NCBI GenBank assembly: GCA_037039925.1
Contig: JAXRKP010000273.1
Location: 218,501-282,500, forward strand
Direction: 5' to 3'
Origin: Doris montereyensis
Lineage: Eukaryota; Mollusca; Gastropoda; Nudibranchia; Dorididae
DNA length: 64,000 bases
Position 1 is the stretch's first letter. Every line of letters begins with the position of its first letter. Under the pieces are notes generated by a model. That model had not been told where the DNA came from. It saw only the letters and a list, made by a program, of their open reading frames with translations, and did not search any database. Positions 48,041 to 59,951 of this stretch are shown one piece after another. Both the position numbers and the translations under genes were made by a program.

Positions 48041-50870
48041 AACTTGTTCTGTTTATTTAGCTTTAAAATTCCCCCACCTCACCCCACCCGAGTAGCATGA
48101 CCATGAAACAGATGCATATTGTTCATCGTCACATTTAAAACGCTCAATTAGAAATCACAGGTTAATGTGGTGCTCATATCACCCATTCGTTTTTAAAAGA
48201 TTTTAATTTTGTGTATTGGAAAAGAAACGGCAAAGATTTTGGTACGTCAGGTTTTTGAGGTTTTTCGTGTGTTGAGTTCTAAGTTCTTGCTTTGCTTACT
48301 GTAATAGGGCTCACAGTACCCTTAAAAAGCTCCTCTAAGATCTGATAGAAAAAAATGTTCCCTCCTAAAATCTCAGCCTTTGGCTGACTTAGCGTAATAT
48401 TCTCTTGGCTGTTATAGCTTCCATATCTTAACTTCTGTGAATTATTTCATAGCTTCCAACCAGTATATAAAAAACATATTAAGTCTGTAATTTTTGGCTT
48501 TGAGGGTTGACTGTATTTTAAGAAAAAGAAAAAGAAACCCCAAATTAATGGCAGAAACGTAACAGATTCCGATGAAAGTCCTGAGACACTACTATGTGTT
48601 GCCAAAGCTACTGTCACCTTTTCGTTATTTACCTTGAAGGTGTCAATTTGATTTAAAATAGCAACATTTTCTGGAATAACTGGGTGTTTTGCAAATAAGA
48701 ATTAGTTTTGTGCAGTCAGAGTCTGGGTTTTTTTTCTCGTTTTTAAAAAGGTTGGCAGCTTATATGAAATTGAAGAGCATATATATGAAGTTGAAGATAT
48801 ATATTGAAACAGAAAAATGATACCATCGATCCTCCTAGAACAGTGGTTCTCAACCTTGTTTGCCCCATGTGCCCTTTCACTGTATTCTATGTCAGAATGT
48901 CATTCCCCCTTTTCCAAACTTGTTTGCCTCAAAAGGTGCATTTAAAATGATACAGTCTGCCAATCTGTGGTCGAGCAATGTATTAACTCATTGCAATCCT
49001 TAAAGCCGCTGTATTTGTGTTTGGTAAGCGTCAGTCATTAATTATACTTGAAGACTAAAAATAAGAATTGATTTATCATGGTGATTCCTTTGGACAATGA
49101 TATATACATATTACATATAAAAGGTTATTTAATTTATTAAATCTATCCTTTAGATTTGAACTGTTGCAGCCGTACGTCTCGTGGTCTACTGTGTCTCATG
49201 TAAATTTAATTTATGCTCTAAACCTCTGCTACGAGGCCATTTTTAATTCATTTTTATTGCCTGACTTGCTACACGATTTGAGGATGGAAAGAATTGGAAA
49301 TGTTTAGCTCTCTGTGTGTCAAAACTGTTAATCATGCAAGGTTGTGTGTATGGGTCTTTTCCCACCACCTAGTAATATTGTTCTTAAATCTACAAATGCA
49401 ATAGATGAGTATTTGTTTGTATATTTATAAATTATAAAACTTATTTATTGTTTGACTAACCACTGAAATGAATTTGAGAATACTGTTCACTCTTGAAAAT
49501 AAGATTTAATTGAGTTGGGGGTTTTTTTCTCTTCATGTAGTGGTAAAATATGAGGTTGCACTACCGAGGGTATTTTTTGTTTTGTTTTGTGTAAGCATCA
49601 CTGATTGATGATTTAACGAAGAAGCTTAATTTTTATATATTTTGTTTTGTGTTTGGGCTTAGATCAAAGAGGTATCTGAATGTGGAGAATTCTTTGATGA
49701 TTTTTGACGTAAGATCAGTTAGTGATGCTGCTGGTTGTGTAAATGTTTCTCATCCTGTGCTTAACTTTAAATAGGCTTGGTTTACCTCATATGTATGTTT
49801 AAAGTGTGTTAAGTGACTCTCTCTCCCTCCCTCTCTGACTCGGTAACTTACAATGTTGTGTATTTGTGCTCTTTGTCTCATTGATAAACATATACAGTAA
49901 TAGCGAATTGTCTGATGTATGAATGAAACAGCAATTATTCATGCCGTTAACAAAGGCTATGCTTTTTCAGATCTCATAGATTTATAAGTATAAGTATTAA
50001 GGATTTCTGACTATGTTATGAAAGAATTTCAATGAAAACTTTCCAAAGTAGGTGGAAACCATATATAAGCTGATTTTTGTTGTTTTCGATTTGATTTTTT
50101 TTGGTCATAATTAAGGTCATACATATATGTTTCTGTTATCAAGGATAGGCCAGATGCTTTGTTGAAAGGGTGTTTCTGTCATTCCCCTCTTTCTAACAAT
50201 GAAGATTCAAGTCTGGGTTTATTTTTTGGTGGCTTAGAAAAGATGCTTTGTACTTAATAAAACTTAATTTGCTGCACATTTGAAGATTTATGAAGTAACC
50301 TTGATTTGTTTTGGGTTTTTTGTTTGAGTTTGCAATGGTCTTTTGATAGATGTCTTTTGTTATTATGGGGTTACTATTTTTTGATACTTGATAGTCGTGT
50401 TATCTCTGTTTAGATGTACGGTACTTAGCTTAAATTTTTTCAAATCAATTTCCACTGTCTTTTAATTTCAAGCTTTGCTCTAATAATGGCTCACCAACAC
50501 ATCACAGTACTGTTCCAAAACTAGTGTTTAGGTTTCTTAAGACTGGTACTCGACTCAAGTGTGAATGAGTACCCAGCTATAGGTAGAGAAAATCTTGTCA
50601 GATTATTAATATGAAGGGCTGTTGAACTGTATGCTTCCTGAGGAGTTGCAAAGGACTCTGAATGAAATAGCCTGCCATGGGATAAATAATGTACTGTTTG
50701 TAAGTCTGCATGTGAGGATACAGACTGTAAATCCATCTTTATCATCTTTATCTTAATTGAAAACTGAGGAAGCTAATGTCTAAAACGAATTAAAGTAATG
50801 TTTAAGGCTGACATAAAGGAATTTTATTTCACACAAGTTACATCATCATAAACCCATCATTTGCAAAGTA
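48041..50870 (+). other. Presumed BICRA 3' UTR and flank
   Basis: No coding content. A canonical AATAAA lies at 50256-50261; another at 52474-52479 is less likely. The extent of the transcript is not determinable from sequence alone. Confidence 0.4.
48841..48950 (+). repeat. hAT-like terminal fragment in the BICRA 3' region
   Basis: Starts CAGTGGTTCTCAACCTTG, then TGCCCCATGTGCCCTTT, a typical hAT MITE 5' terminus. The matching other end was not found. Confidence 0.5.
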
Positions 50871-50876
50871 ACGGTC

Positions 50877-51269
50877 ACATACTATAACTATGAAGAAAAA
50901 ATGTCACACATTAACATACTATAACTATGAAGAAAAAACGTCACACATTAACATACTATAACTATGAAGAAAAAACGTCATACATTAACATACTATAACT
51001 ATGAAGAAAAAACGTCACACATTAACATACTACAACTAAAGAAAAAATGTCACACATTAACATACTACAACTAAAGAAAAAATGTCACACATTAACATAC
51101 TACAACTAAAGAAAAAAACGTCACACATTAACATACTATAACTATGAAGAAAAACGGCACACATTAACATACAATAACTATGAAGAAAAAATGTCACACA
51201 TTAACTTACTACAACTAAAGAAAAAATGTCACACATTAACTTACTACAACTATGAAGAAAAACTGTCAT
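50877..51269 (+). repeat. 37/35-bp minisatellite, ~11 copies
   Basis: Unit ACATACTATAACTATGAAG plus AAAAAACGTCACACATTA (37 bp). A variant lacks TG (35 bp) and has CTACAACTAAAG. The variants are in blocks: 37-bp, then 35-bp, then mixed. Confidence 0.96.
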
Positions 51270-52703
51270 TCAAATTCAAGGACTAGGCAGTTTTGTGGTA
51301 GTCACGTCATACATAGATTCCTACACCTATCACAAAAACTAATGGCGTCACAAACTTATACCAATATCCCAAACCTCTGAGTCGTCACCAAACAAATCAG
51401 AGCGATAGATTTGTTAACAATTTTATACTAAGCATTTAGATTTAAAACCGTAGCAGTAACATCTAGTTTTCGAATAAGTCGTAGAGTCATTTCAAACAGT
51501 ATTGTAATCTCTGGAAAATAATGAAGGCTTTATTAATGCAAATCTTAATGATAAAAATAGATTTATGTGTATTGAAATACACCCCCCCCCCCCCCGTATT
51601 AAAATTATTTAAAAAAATTTTTTATTAGGTTTCTTTTGTCCATTTCAAATTTTTAAATTTCCGGCTTTACATCATGTGACCAATGCTTGCAACCTGTCCC
51701 CTTTTGATGTTGTGTAGTGTAATTCATTTTTTATATTGGAGCTGTGAGATATACAAGTGTGTATTTATTTTCTCTCCATTTGGTTATTGTGGGTCATGGT
51801 CTTGCCTTTCCGTAAGCTGAATGCAGATTGCTGAATATAGTAGAGTATGTGTGACATGATAATTATTTGCTCTCGTAGTTGGTTGTACAATGGTGTATGA
51901 ATGAATGAATGTTAATTCCCACTCTGAAACTACATCTTCAACACCAGAACCACCGTTTCTTTTTTTGTGATTTAGAAACAGCAATGTCAACATTTTAAGG
52001 CATTTCGTTTAATATAAAGGGCATTTGTATTGATAGTTAATAGAAGGATATTGAGATGGGGAAATTTTAATGCCCGCGCGCAGGAATTTGGTAACGTTTT
52101 CTTTCTTATCATTTGAATTTCTGTATAGTTTGTAGGTCTTCAGTCTTAAAATGGAATACAATTGCATCGAGCAGAAATATTGTGGTGTGGTGTACGAAAA
52201 AAAAACATAAAACCCTTTTCGTTACATATGTGGGCCAATCTGACGTCGGCCTAACAGGGAGGAGGTAGCTTGGTTTCAGGCATATTGGCATTGTTTCTTT
52301 TGTGTAGCGGTAGGATCCCTCTAATGAGACATTTGACTGCCATAGATTGCTGAATACATACTAGTTCTTGACTATCCCACAGGCACTTTTCCTTCCATTT
52401 GCATTACATGTATATCCTGTTTCATCTGTTCATCATCGTGCCCCCCCCTCCCCCCTTTAATGCTGAGCGTCCCAATAAATTCTTTTTGACATGCATCTGT
52501 TGATAGCTTTGTCTGTGCCATGTACCACCAATCGTTAGAAGGTTCACCATCACAATTAGACAGGATGTCCGTAGAGTTCCTTTACTAGGTTTATTTTTAA
52601 TTAAGAAATATGCTTAGAGACTAAAAAAGATTTTCAGAAAATAATGTCTTATATCAGTAAATATTATAACAATGTTGGCAATCAATTTAATTTAATCTCA
52701 ATC
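51270..52703. other. No gene seen; flank
   Basis: Poly-C near 51580 and 52441. No recognisable coding or repeat family. Confidence 0.4.
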
Positions 52704-52939
<236 letters not shown>

Positions 52940-53604
52940 TGAATATGCCTTTTTTATAATTATTTTCAGCCTAATTGTATGAAAACTTTACTGACTCTGT
53001 CTTTCTTTCTTTCTTACAGTCCAATTAAATTTAAAGTTTTGTGGTGATTATTATATTACAAGCGGACGCAAAGAAAAGCTTTTAAAACAAAAAATATATG
53101 CAAGGTTTGATCTTGTGATATTCGCTGGGCTCGACAATTGATGCTCTTGTTGACAGACAGCTGTTTCATATCACAGTGTGTAATATTATATTCGCCTATT
53201 TTAAGGGGCTGTCCTTTCTCATTTTCATCTGCTTCTATTTTCATTAATGCGAAGAAATTAGCCCTATCATTACTGATTATAACTTAAATAATAATATTAT
53301 ATATGTGTGTGTATCGATATTCATCTGGCTGTGAGTCTCAATTATTTTCAGGCCAACTGATAATCCATGACTAAGAGAACGTGGAACCAGTAATTTATAC
53401 ATTGTGTGTATTTTCAAGCTATAGTTAATTGACGTAGTAGGGAATAAAATGAGCGTCCTGCTCTACCCTCCAAATCCAAGCGTATTGTGGGTGAAAGTCT
53501 CCATACTCATAAGTAGGCCAAATACACAAATTTTTAGGAGACCAAAAATGAGTTTCAATTTAAAGATGAATTGCAGCACACAGTTTTAGATCACATGATT
53601 AAAA

Positions 53605-53606
53605 AT

Positions 53607-53688
<82 letters not shown>
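53605..53688 (+). repeat. (CA)n(TA)n compound microsatellite
   Basis: About 11 CA units followed by about 29 TA units. Confidence 0.97.
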
Positions 53689-53694
<6 letters not shown>

Positions 53695-54244
53695 CTATTG
53701 GCCAAAGCTTTAAGATATTTATAGACAGGTTAAGCAATCACCTTCAAACAGAGTTTTCTGGGCAAGAATATGCTGTCTGAAGTAACATATATATCAAACT
53801 TACGAGTTCAGAGACTTGCACTGATGATATGGCATATGTAATTGTACTACTCTAGGGGAAGAGCCTCTTGTCTGAAAGTTTATTGATATATCAGATGTTC
53901 ATTGTATTAGGTTAAATGAATGATTTTAATTTATTTTTAATACTAATATTAATAATAATAGTAGTAGTAGCATTATTCGCCATGTCAATTTTGTCACATC
54001 CTTTGCATTCATATTTGTAATTTTAAATGTATGATGTGTTTTTGGTTCAGTTTGAAGAAGGCAGCACTTAATTTATTCTATCGCTTCATACATCATAACG
54101 ACATAAACACAGATATTTGCATATATGTGTAATAATACACAAGTGTTGGAAGAAGTATAATTTATAATAAAAGACATAATTATCAGGCCCTTGCAACCCC
54201 CCCCCCCCCTCCCTCACCTTCCCATTAATGATCGAGATTTAATT
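53689..54244. other. No gene seen
   Basis: AT-rich; a short (TAG)n near 53960 and poly-C at 54200. Confidence 0.4.
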
Positions 54245-54488
54245 GAAACCCTCTATAGGGTAAAGCTAGGCCCTATGTTGTGTTCCTTAGGAAAGACACT
54301 TAACACGCATTTTCCCCACTCGACTCAGGTGCAAATGGGTACAAGCACTAGCTTGGGAGTGAAAACCTATGTCAGACTAGCGTCCTGTCAAGGATATGAT
54401 TATTATCGCCTGTTCCGCATCGGGCTATTGAAACCAGGATAGGCTCCGGTTCTGTGGGCCGTAATGACCTTGACGGAACTTTACTTGC
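54245..54488 (+). repeat. tRNA-derived SINE, family C, copy 4 (plus)
   Basis: TGTTCCTTAGGAAAGACACT, ACACGCATTTTCCCCACTCG, GTGCAAATGGGTACAAGCAC and GGGCCGTAATGACCTTGACG. The B box end is missing. Confidence 0.82.
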
Positions 54489-54977
54489 AACCCCCATTCT
54501 CCACCTTCCCGTTAATGATCAAGATTATTTAATTGAAAGCGTATTTAGGATCCTACTTGATGTGAAATTTGGGTTATCTTTATGGTAGTATTAGTATTGG
54601 TGCATAAATTGAAAAATGAATGTTTCACCTGAATTTATATTTTATAAAACCTGTTTCGGTAGTTTGAAAAATAGATAAAAATCAAATATTGGTATGTAGA
54701 AATAATTAATTCCACACGCCTGATGAAGGTAAAAGCTTTAGTTGGACTCATAAATGGAATTCCTCCTCACTGAGATTACATTATATAACGTATAATGTTA
54801 GATTCTTCAGTAAAGGTTTTCAAAATGTGAGTCACTTAAATCCACACTTCTCTGTGTCTTCATTCTCCATTGCCATTTTCTTCCCTCCCTCCCTCGCCTC
54901 CCCCCACCCCAAGCTTTTACAGAGTGATCAGAAAAACTTTTCCATTCGTGTACATTTTACATTATTTTATGCATCTG

Positions 54978-55017
<40 letters not shown>

Positions 55018-55018
55018 T
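54978..55018 (+). repeat. (TA)n array
   Basis: About 20 imperfect TA units. Confidence 0.93.
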
Positions 55019-55059
55019 TATGTTATATTAACATGTGTTTTTAATATGATGATCCATCA

Positions 55060-55345
55060 GTGTATCTATGACTGAATGTGTCTGTGGCTATGTGTGTTGG
55101 TGGTTGTGTATCTATGAATGTGTCTGAGACACTGTGTGTGTGTGTTAGTGGTTGTGTATCTATGAATGTATCTGTGACACTGTGTGAGGGTATGTTAGTA
55201 GTTGTGTATCTATAAATGTGTCTGTGACACTGTGTGTGTGTGTGTATTAGTGGTTGTGTATCTATGACTAGTGTGACACTGTTTGTGTATGTATGTATTA
55301 GTTGCTGTGTATCTATGACTGTGTCTATGACACTGTGTGTGTGGT
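55060..55345 (+). repeat. Degenerate ~60-bp minisatellite, ~5 copies
   Basis: Unit TAGTGGTTGTGTATCTATGA, ATGTGTCTGTGACACTG, then a variable (GT)n. Copies differ mainly in GT length. Confidence 0.9.
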
Positions 55346-55475
55346 TGGCAAGTCAGTGGTTGATTAATTTGGTCATTTTGAGTTCTTCTTCTAACTGCTT
55401 CTGTCCCTCTATTGTGTCTTTACTTTTTTACCTCTCTTTTGGTCTCCCTTCCTTTGTACGAGTACAGTACAAGTC

Positions 55476-55560
55476 GGGTGGGCAGTTCAAAGGGTGCTAT
55501 GGGTAGTTGGTAGGTGGGTAGGTCCTTCTTTCCTATTCCTGTCACCCTCCTTTTTTTTAT
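55476..55560 (+). repeat. Family D repeat, 5' half only
   Basis: GTCGGGTGGGCAGTTCAAAG, GGTGGGTAGGTCCTTCTTTC; truncated before the ATTCACC block. Confidence 0.55.
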
Positions 55561-55588
55561 TACTCTGTTCGCTTTATAAATCTCTCAC

Positions 55589-55724
55589 TGGTTGGTGGGT
55601 GCTTTTGGTAGGTCCTCCTTCTTTCCTTTCACTCTTTTACTTATCCTTTCATCTCGCTGTTTCCTCTCAATTCACCTTGAGATCACCGCAAATGGCGGAC
55701 GGGGCAAATTCCAATTAATCAAAC
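55589..55724 (+). repeat. Family D ~140-bp repeat
   Basis: TGGTTGGTGGGTGCTTTTGG, AATTCACCTTGAGATCACCG, GGCGGACGGGGCAAATTCCA. Confidence 0.87.
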
Positions 55725-55734
55725 AAAATATCCC

Positions 55735-55822
55735 TCACTCATCTTGCTGATTCTTGTTTAATTCACCCTGAGATCACCAAATATGGTGGAAGTGGAAGGG
55801 GAAATTTCAATGACACCAAACC
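55735..55822 (+). repeat. Family D repeat, 3' part only
   Basis: CTCATCTTGCTGATTC, AATTCACCCTGAGATCACCA, GGGGAAATTTCAATGACAC. Confidence 0.75.
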
Positions 55823-55879
55823 CTTCCTTTTTGTACAAATTTGTACATCTGTAATTATTGATCCTCTTCACACTCTGAG

Positions 55880-56022
55880 GAGATGGTTGGCATGGTGCTA
55901 CTGGTAGGTTCTATTTCTTCCGTTTTCTCTTTTTCATTTATCTATCATCTTGCTGTTTCCCTTTACACTTAATACACCTGAAAATCGCTGCATATATGGC
56001 GGACAGGGTATTTTTCAATGAA

Positions 56023-56024
<2 letters not shown>
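55880..56024 (+). repeat. Family D ~140-bp repeat, abutting a (CT)n array
   Basis: GATGGTTGGCATGGTGCTAC, GGTAGGTTCTATTTCTTCC, GGCGGACAGGGTATTTTTCA, then AATGAAACAA running straight into CT. Confidence 0.83.
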
Positions 56025-56114
<90 letters not shown>

Positions 56115-56131
56115 CTCCTCCCTCCCTCCCT

Positions 56132-56207
<76 letters not shown>
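56025..56207 (+). repeat. (CT)n array with CCTCC interruption
   Basis: Two CT blocks separated by CCTCCTCCCTCCCTCC, followed by a short (CA)n. Confidence 0.97.
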
Positions 56208-56210
<3 letters not shown>

Positions 56211-56267
56211 CACCACACACACACACACACACTCTCCCACCTCCCTGCCTTTCACTCTCACTCTCAT

Positions 56268-56398
56268 TAGATGGTTGAGAGAGTGGCTGAACCGTCCCCT
56301 TTCTTTCGCCCTCAACAGGTTTTCTTTCTTACCCACTGCCTCTTATAAGCTTGCCCTGAGACAAACATATATGGTGTACAGGGTAAATTCCGACCATA
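56268..56398 (+). repeat. Family D repeat, degenerate
   Basis: GATGGTTGAGAGAGTGGCTG, TTGCCCTGAGACAAACATA, GGTGTACAGGGTAAATTCCG. Same order, many substitutions. Confidence 0.6.
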
Positions 56399-56499
56399 CA
56401 GTCTTATCCTTCCTCACTTTCATTTCCTTCTGTCCCTCCTTCCTTCTGGCTTTAAAACTAATAATTTAGTGTCAATTTTATGTCTAAAGTGTAAAAATG

Positions 56500-56640
56500 T
56501 TGGCATTTGGCAAGTTCTGCTGGTAGGTCCTATTTCTTTCCTTTCCTTCTTTCACTTATCTGTCATCGTGCCACTTCCTCTTAATTCATCCTGAGATCAC
56601 TGCATATATGGTGGACGGGGTAAATTTCAATGAAAGAAAC
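56500..56640 (+). repeat. Family D ~140-bp repeat
   Basis: TTGGCATTTGGCAAGTTCTG, GGTAGGTCCTATTTCTTTCC, GGTGGACGGGGTAAATTTCA. Confidence 0.85.
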
Positions 56641-58014
56641 AAGCGACTGTTGTAAATAAAACTTCCTTAGGTGATTTCCCCCTCAGGCTGTGGAATGTGA
56701 CAACTATTTATTTCCTTTCATGCTTCCTTCCCATCTGGAACGACGACATCATCAACAACAACGACAAGGACTATTTTTTCTGACTAACATTACAATGACA
56801 TGCATTATTATATTATTATAATTGTGACTTGATAATAATATCTAAGTCTTACTTCATTCTCTCCAACAACAAATAGCGGAACAATTAATTTATACAGCAG
56901 TACAATCATACAAACTTCGAGATACATTGTAACAAAAATAAAACAAGAGACTGCATTCAGGTTCATCAATTCGAAATGCTCTTTTGTAAGTCATTCCTCC
57001 ATTTTTTTTAAATTATCAAATTTATCACACAACAATTCATGACCATAAATCATAATTCAAAGCGAAATGTTCTCCCATGAATCAATTCAGATTGCATTTT
57101 TAACAGTGAGTAATACTAGCAATACTCATACATATTTCCAACTTGCATTTTAAGACACATTATATTCAAACCCTAAAAATTTAAAAAAACACCGCTGTTA
57201 GAAGTAGCTTCATACACAATGTACTGGAATTCAAATTAAAAGTTATTTTAATTGCAAATTCAAATAATAAACATAATTGGTTTTGTTGTTGTTGGGGTCT
57301 GGGGTTGTTTTGTTTTTTGGAGAGGAGGGAGGGGGTATTTCTATGTGTTTTTATAGGAAAAGACAGCAACACTGCAATAACTTACTCTGTACATTTTAAT
57401 CGTCCAAATTGAACGACCAATCTCTCTTATGATCAGTGTATGTATTGTTTTTGTAAATACACCTGTTAGAGTTATTTTTGTTATTTTGTTTTCTTTCTTT
57501 TTTAAAATATATGGCTGAGAATTTTGTACCTGTACATAATAATACAGTTATTATACTACGACTAGCTTATGGGTTTACTATTGCTATTATTATTATTATG
57601 ATTATATCATTATCACTGTGTCATTTTACATCTCTCAGTATCACTGTCGTATTAATTTCTATACAATATTAATTATTAATTGTTATATGTATTCATTCTC
57701 ATGGGACATTTCATACCATGTAATTATTTTCTCACCATATCATCATATGAAAAAAAGTTGATTAAAATAAAAACCAGATTGAAATTTTATCTTATGCTAA
57801 TTGTTGTGTCAACGATTTTATTTTCTTCTTTTAGCTTCTAGTCTAAGATTTGAGTGGAACGTGAAATTATGAGTGGAATGTGAAATTAATTATTTTTTGT
57901 TTTGTCTGACAACTGTGTTATGAACGTAAGTTTCTTTGTCTTTTGGGTTTTTTTTTTATCTGATCTTTGCAAGAAGGGTTTTCTCCACTTGTTTGTATTA
58001 TTTAGGTCACCTTA
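56641..58014. other. No gene seen
   Basis: AT-rich DNA. Short ORFs at 57478-57672 and 57181-57372 lack recognisable features. Confidence 0.4.
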
Positions 58015-58159
58015 GTGGGCGGTTGGCGAGTTCTGCTGGTAGGTCCTACTTTTTTCCTGTTTTGTACTTTCCCGTCTCTATTATCTTTCTGTTTCCAGTT
58101 AATTCACCCTGAGATCACCACAATAATGGTGGACAGGGTCAAGTTCAATTAAACGAAAG
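58015..58159 (+). repeat. Family D ~140-bp repeat
   Basis: GTGGGCGGTTGGCGAGTTCT, AATTCACCCTGAGATCACCA, GGTGGACAGGGTCAAGTTCA. Confidence 0.87.
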
Positions 58160-58251
58160 AAAAAAACAGGTCACCTGAATATTTGTTGTTGTTCTGTCGG
58201 AGTGGTGAACTTGTTCGGGTCAGAAGCGTTTCTTTAATATGTTTTCTTCCA

Positions 58252-58395
58252 GTGGGCTGTTGGTGGGAACTGCTGTAAGGTCTTACTTCTTTCCTTTCCT
58301 TCTATTTTTCACTATCTTTCATCTTGCTGTTTCCTTTTAATTCACCCTGAGATTACCGCACTGGTGGACGAGGTAAATTTCAAAGAAACAAAGAA
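58252..58395 (+). repeat. Family D ~140-bp repeat, next to a (CT)n array
   Basis: GTGGGCTGTTGGTGGGAACT, AATTCACCCTGAGATTACCG, GGTGGACGAGGTAAATTTCA. The CT array starts about 30 bp on. Confidence 0.85.
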
Positions 58396-58424
58396 AATGT
58401 CTTCTTCGAGGAGCCAGGAGCAAT

Positions 58425-58947
<523 letters not shown>

Positions 58948-58974
58948 CCTTTTCCTTCGAGACAAAATGTCTTT

Positions 58975-59270
58975 TAACCCAAAGGTTATACTATAGGTTT
59001 AAGCCCCGCTATCGGTGGAAACATTTTCTAGAGTTTTTTCAAATACAATGCATGTACCCCCCCCCCCCCCCCCCCCCTGGTCCAAGTAGGTGGATCGATA
59101 CCTAGTTCCATCAGAGACGGACGATAAAAAGGAGGCCCCGTGTGCAGATCACAACACTGCACATTAAAGATCCCTTGGCTGTTTACAGGACAGTCCGGGC
59201 AAAATTTGAAATCCTACCAAAAACCACCGAGATCACCTTAATTGTGGATGTAGGTAAATAAAATAAAATA
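58975..59270 (+). repeat. SINE family B, copy 4
   Basis: Degraded head (AAAGGTTATACTATAGG, GTTTAAGCCCC), a poly-C run, GTCCAAGTAGGTGGATCGAT, ACATTAAAGATCCCTTGGC and tail GAGATCACCTTAATTGTGGA. Confidence 0.82.
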
Positions 59271-59624
59271 ATATTGCACATTTACATTGCCCCAACATCT
59301 CATATGTAGAGCTCTGCGTGCATTACAAAAAAATAAAAAATAAAAAATTGCTCTACTCACTACACAAACAACCACACAGAGAAAATACAAAAGATGGGCT
59401 TAAAATTACATTGTTAAATGATACACTCTAACCAGAAACAAACTTTTCTAAATAAATAGATGTCTTTAAACGCTTCTTGAAAACATCCAGAGATGGCGAT
59501 AATTTCACGTCATTGGGGAGATCATTCCATGCACTGGGACCGAACAAACACCTGTGTAGACTTTCAAAATTACTGATGAGTATGATAATCCTTCACTTTC
59601 GACATGCCCATTGCCTCACCCCTC
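59271..59624. other. Unclassified, possibly an old repeat; no gene seen
   Basis: 59440-59570 reads open in pieces (FKRFLKTSRDGDNFTS, LGRSFHALGPNKH) and has the feel of a dispersed repeat, but no second copy is in the window. Confidence 0.3.
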
Positions 59625-59951
59625 GGGAGACTCGGTAGTCCAGAGGCAAGGTATCGGCCTCTCATCCAAAAGGTAGTGGGTTCGAATTTGAGTCCCGCCA
59701 ATGGTTGAAAAATTGTCTCGTGTTTTTTCGAGCAAAATCTCCCTACCCCCCCAACCCCTGATCCAGGTAGGTGAATCGACACATAGTCCCATCAGAGACG
59801 GACGATAAAAACGAGGTCCCGTGTACAGATCACAACACGCTGTGCACGTTAAAGATCCCTTGGCTGTTTACAGGGCAGTCCGAGCAAAATTAAAAATCCT
59901 ACCGAAAACACCGAGATCACCTTAGTTGTGGATGTGGGTAAATCAAAACAA
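59625..59951 (+). repeat. SINE family B, copy 5 (best-preserved plus copy)
   Basis: A box region CGGTAGTCCAGAGGCAAGG, B box GGGTTCGAATTTG, GTAGGTGAATCGACACATAG, GCACGTTAAAGATCCCTTGG, AATCCTACCGAAAACACC, tail GAGATCACCTTAGTTGTGGA. Confidence 0.9.

Noticed and set aside
50877..51269. CRISPR-like array
   Set aside because: Units are contiguous without unique spacers, and the genome is eukaryotic; a minisatellite.
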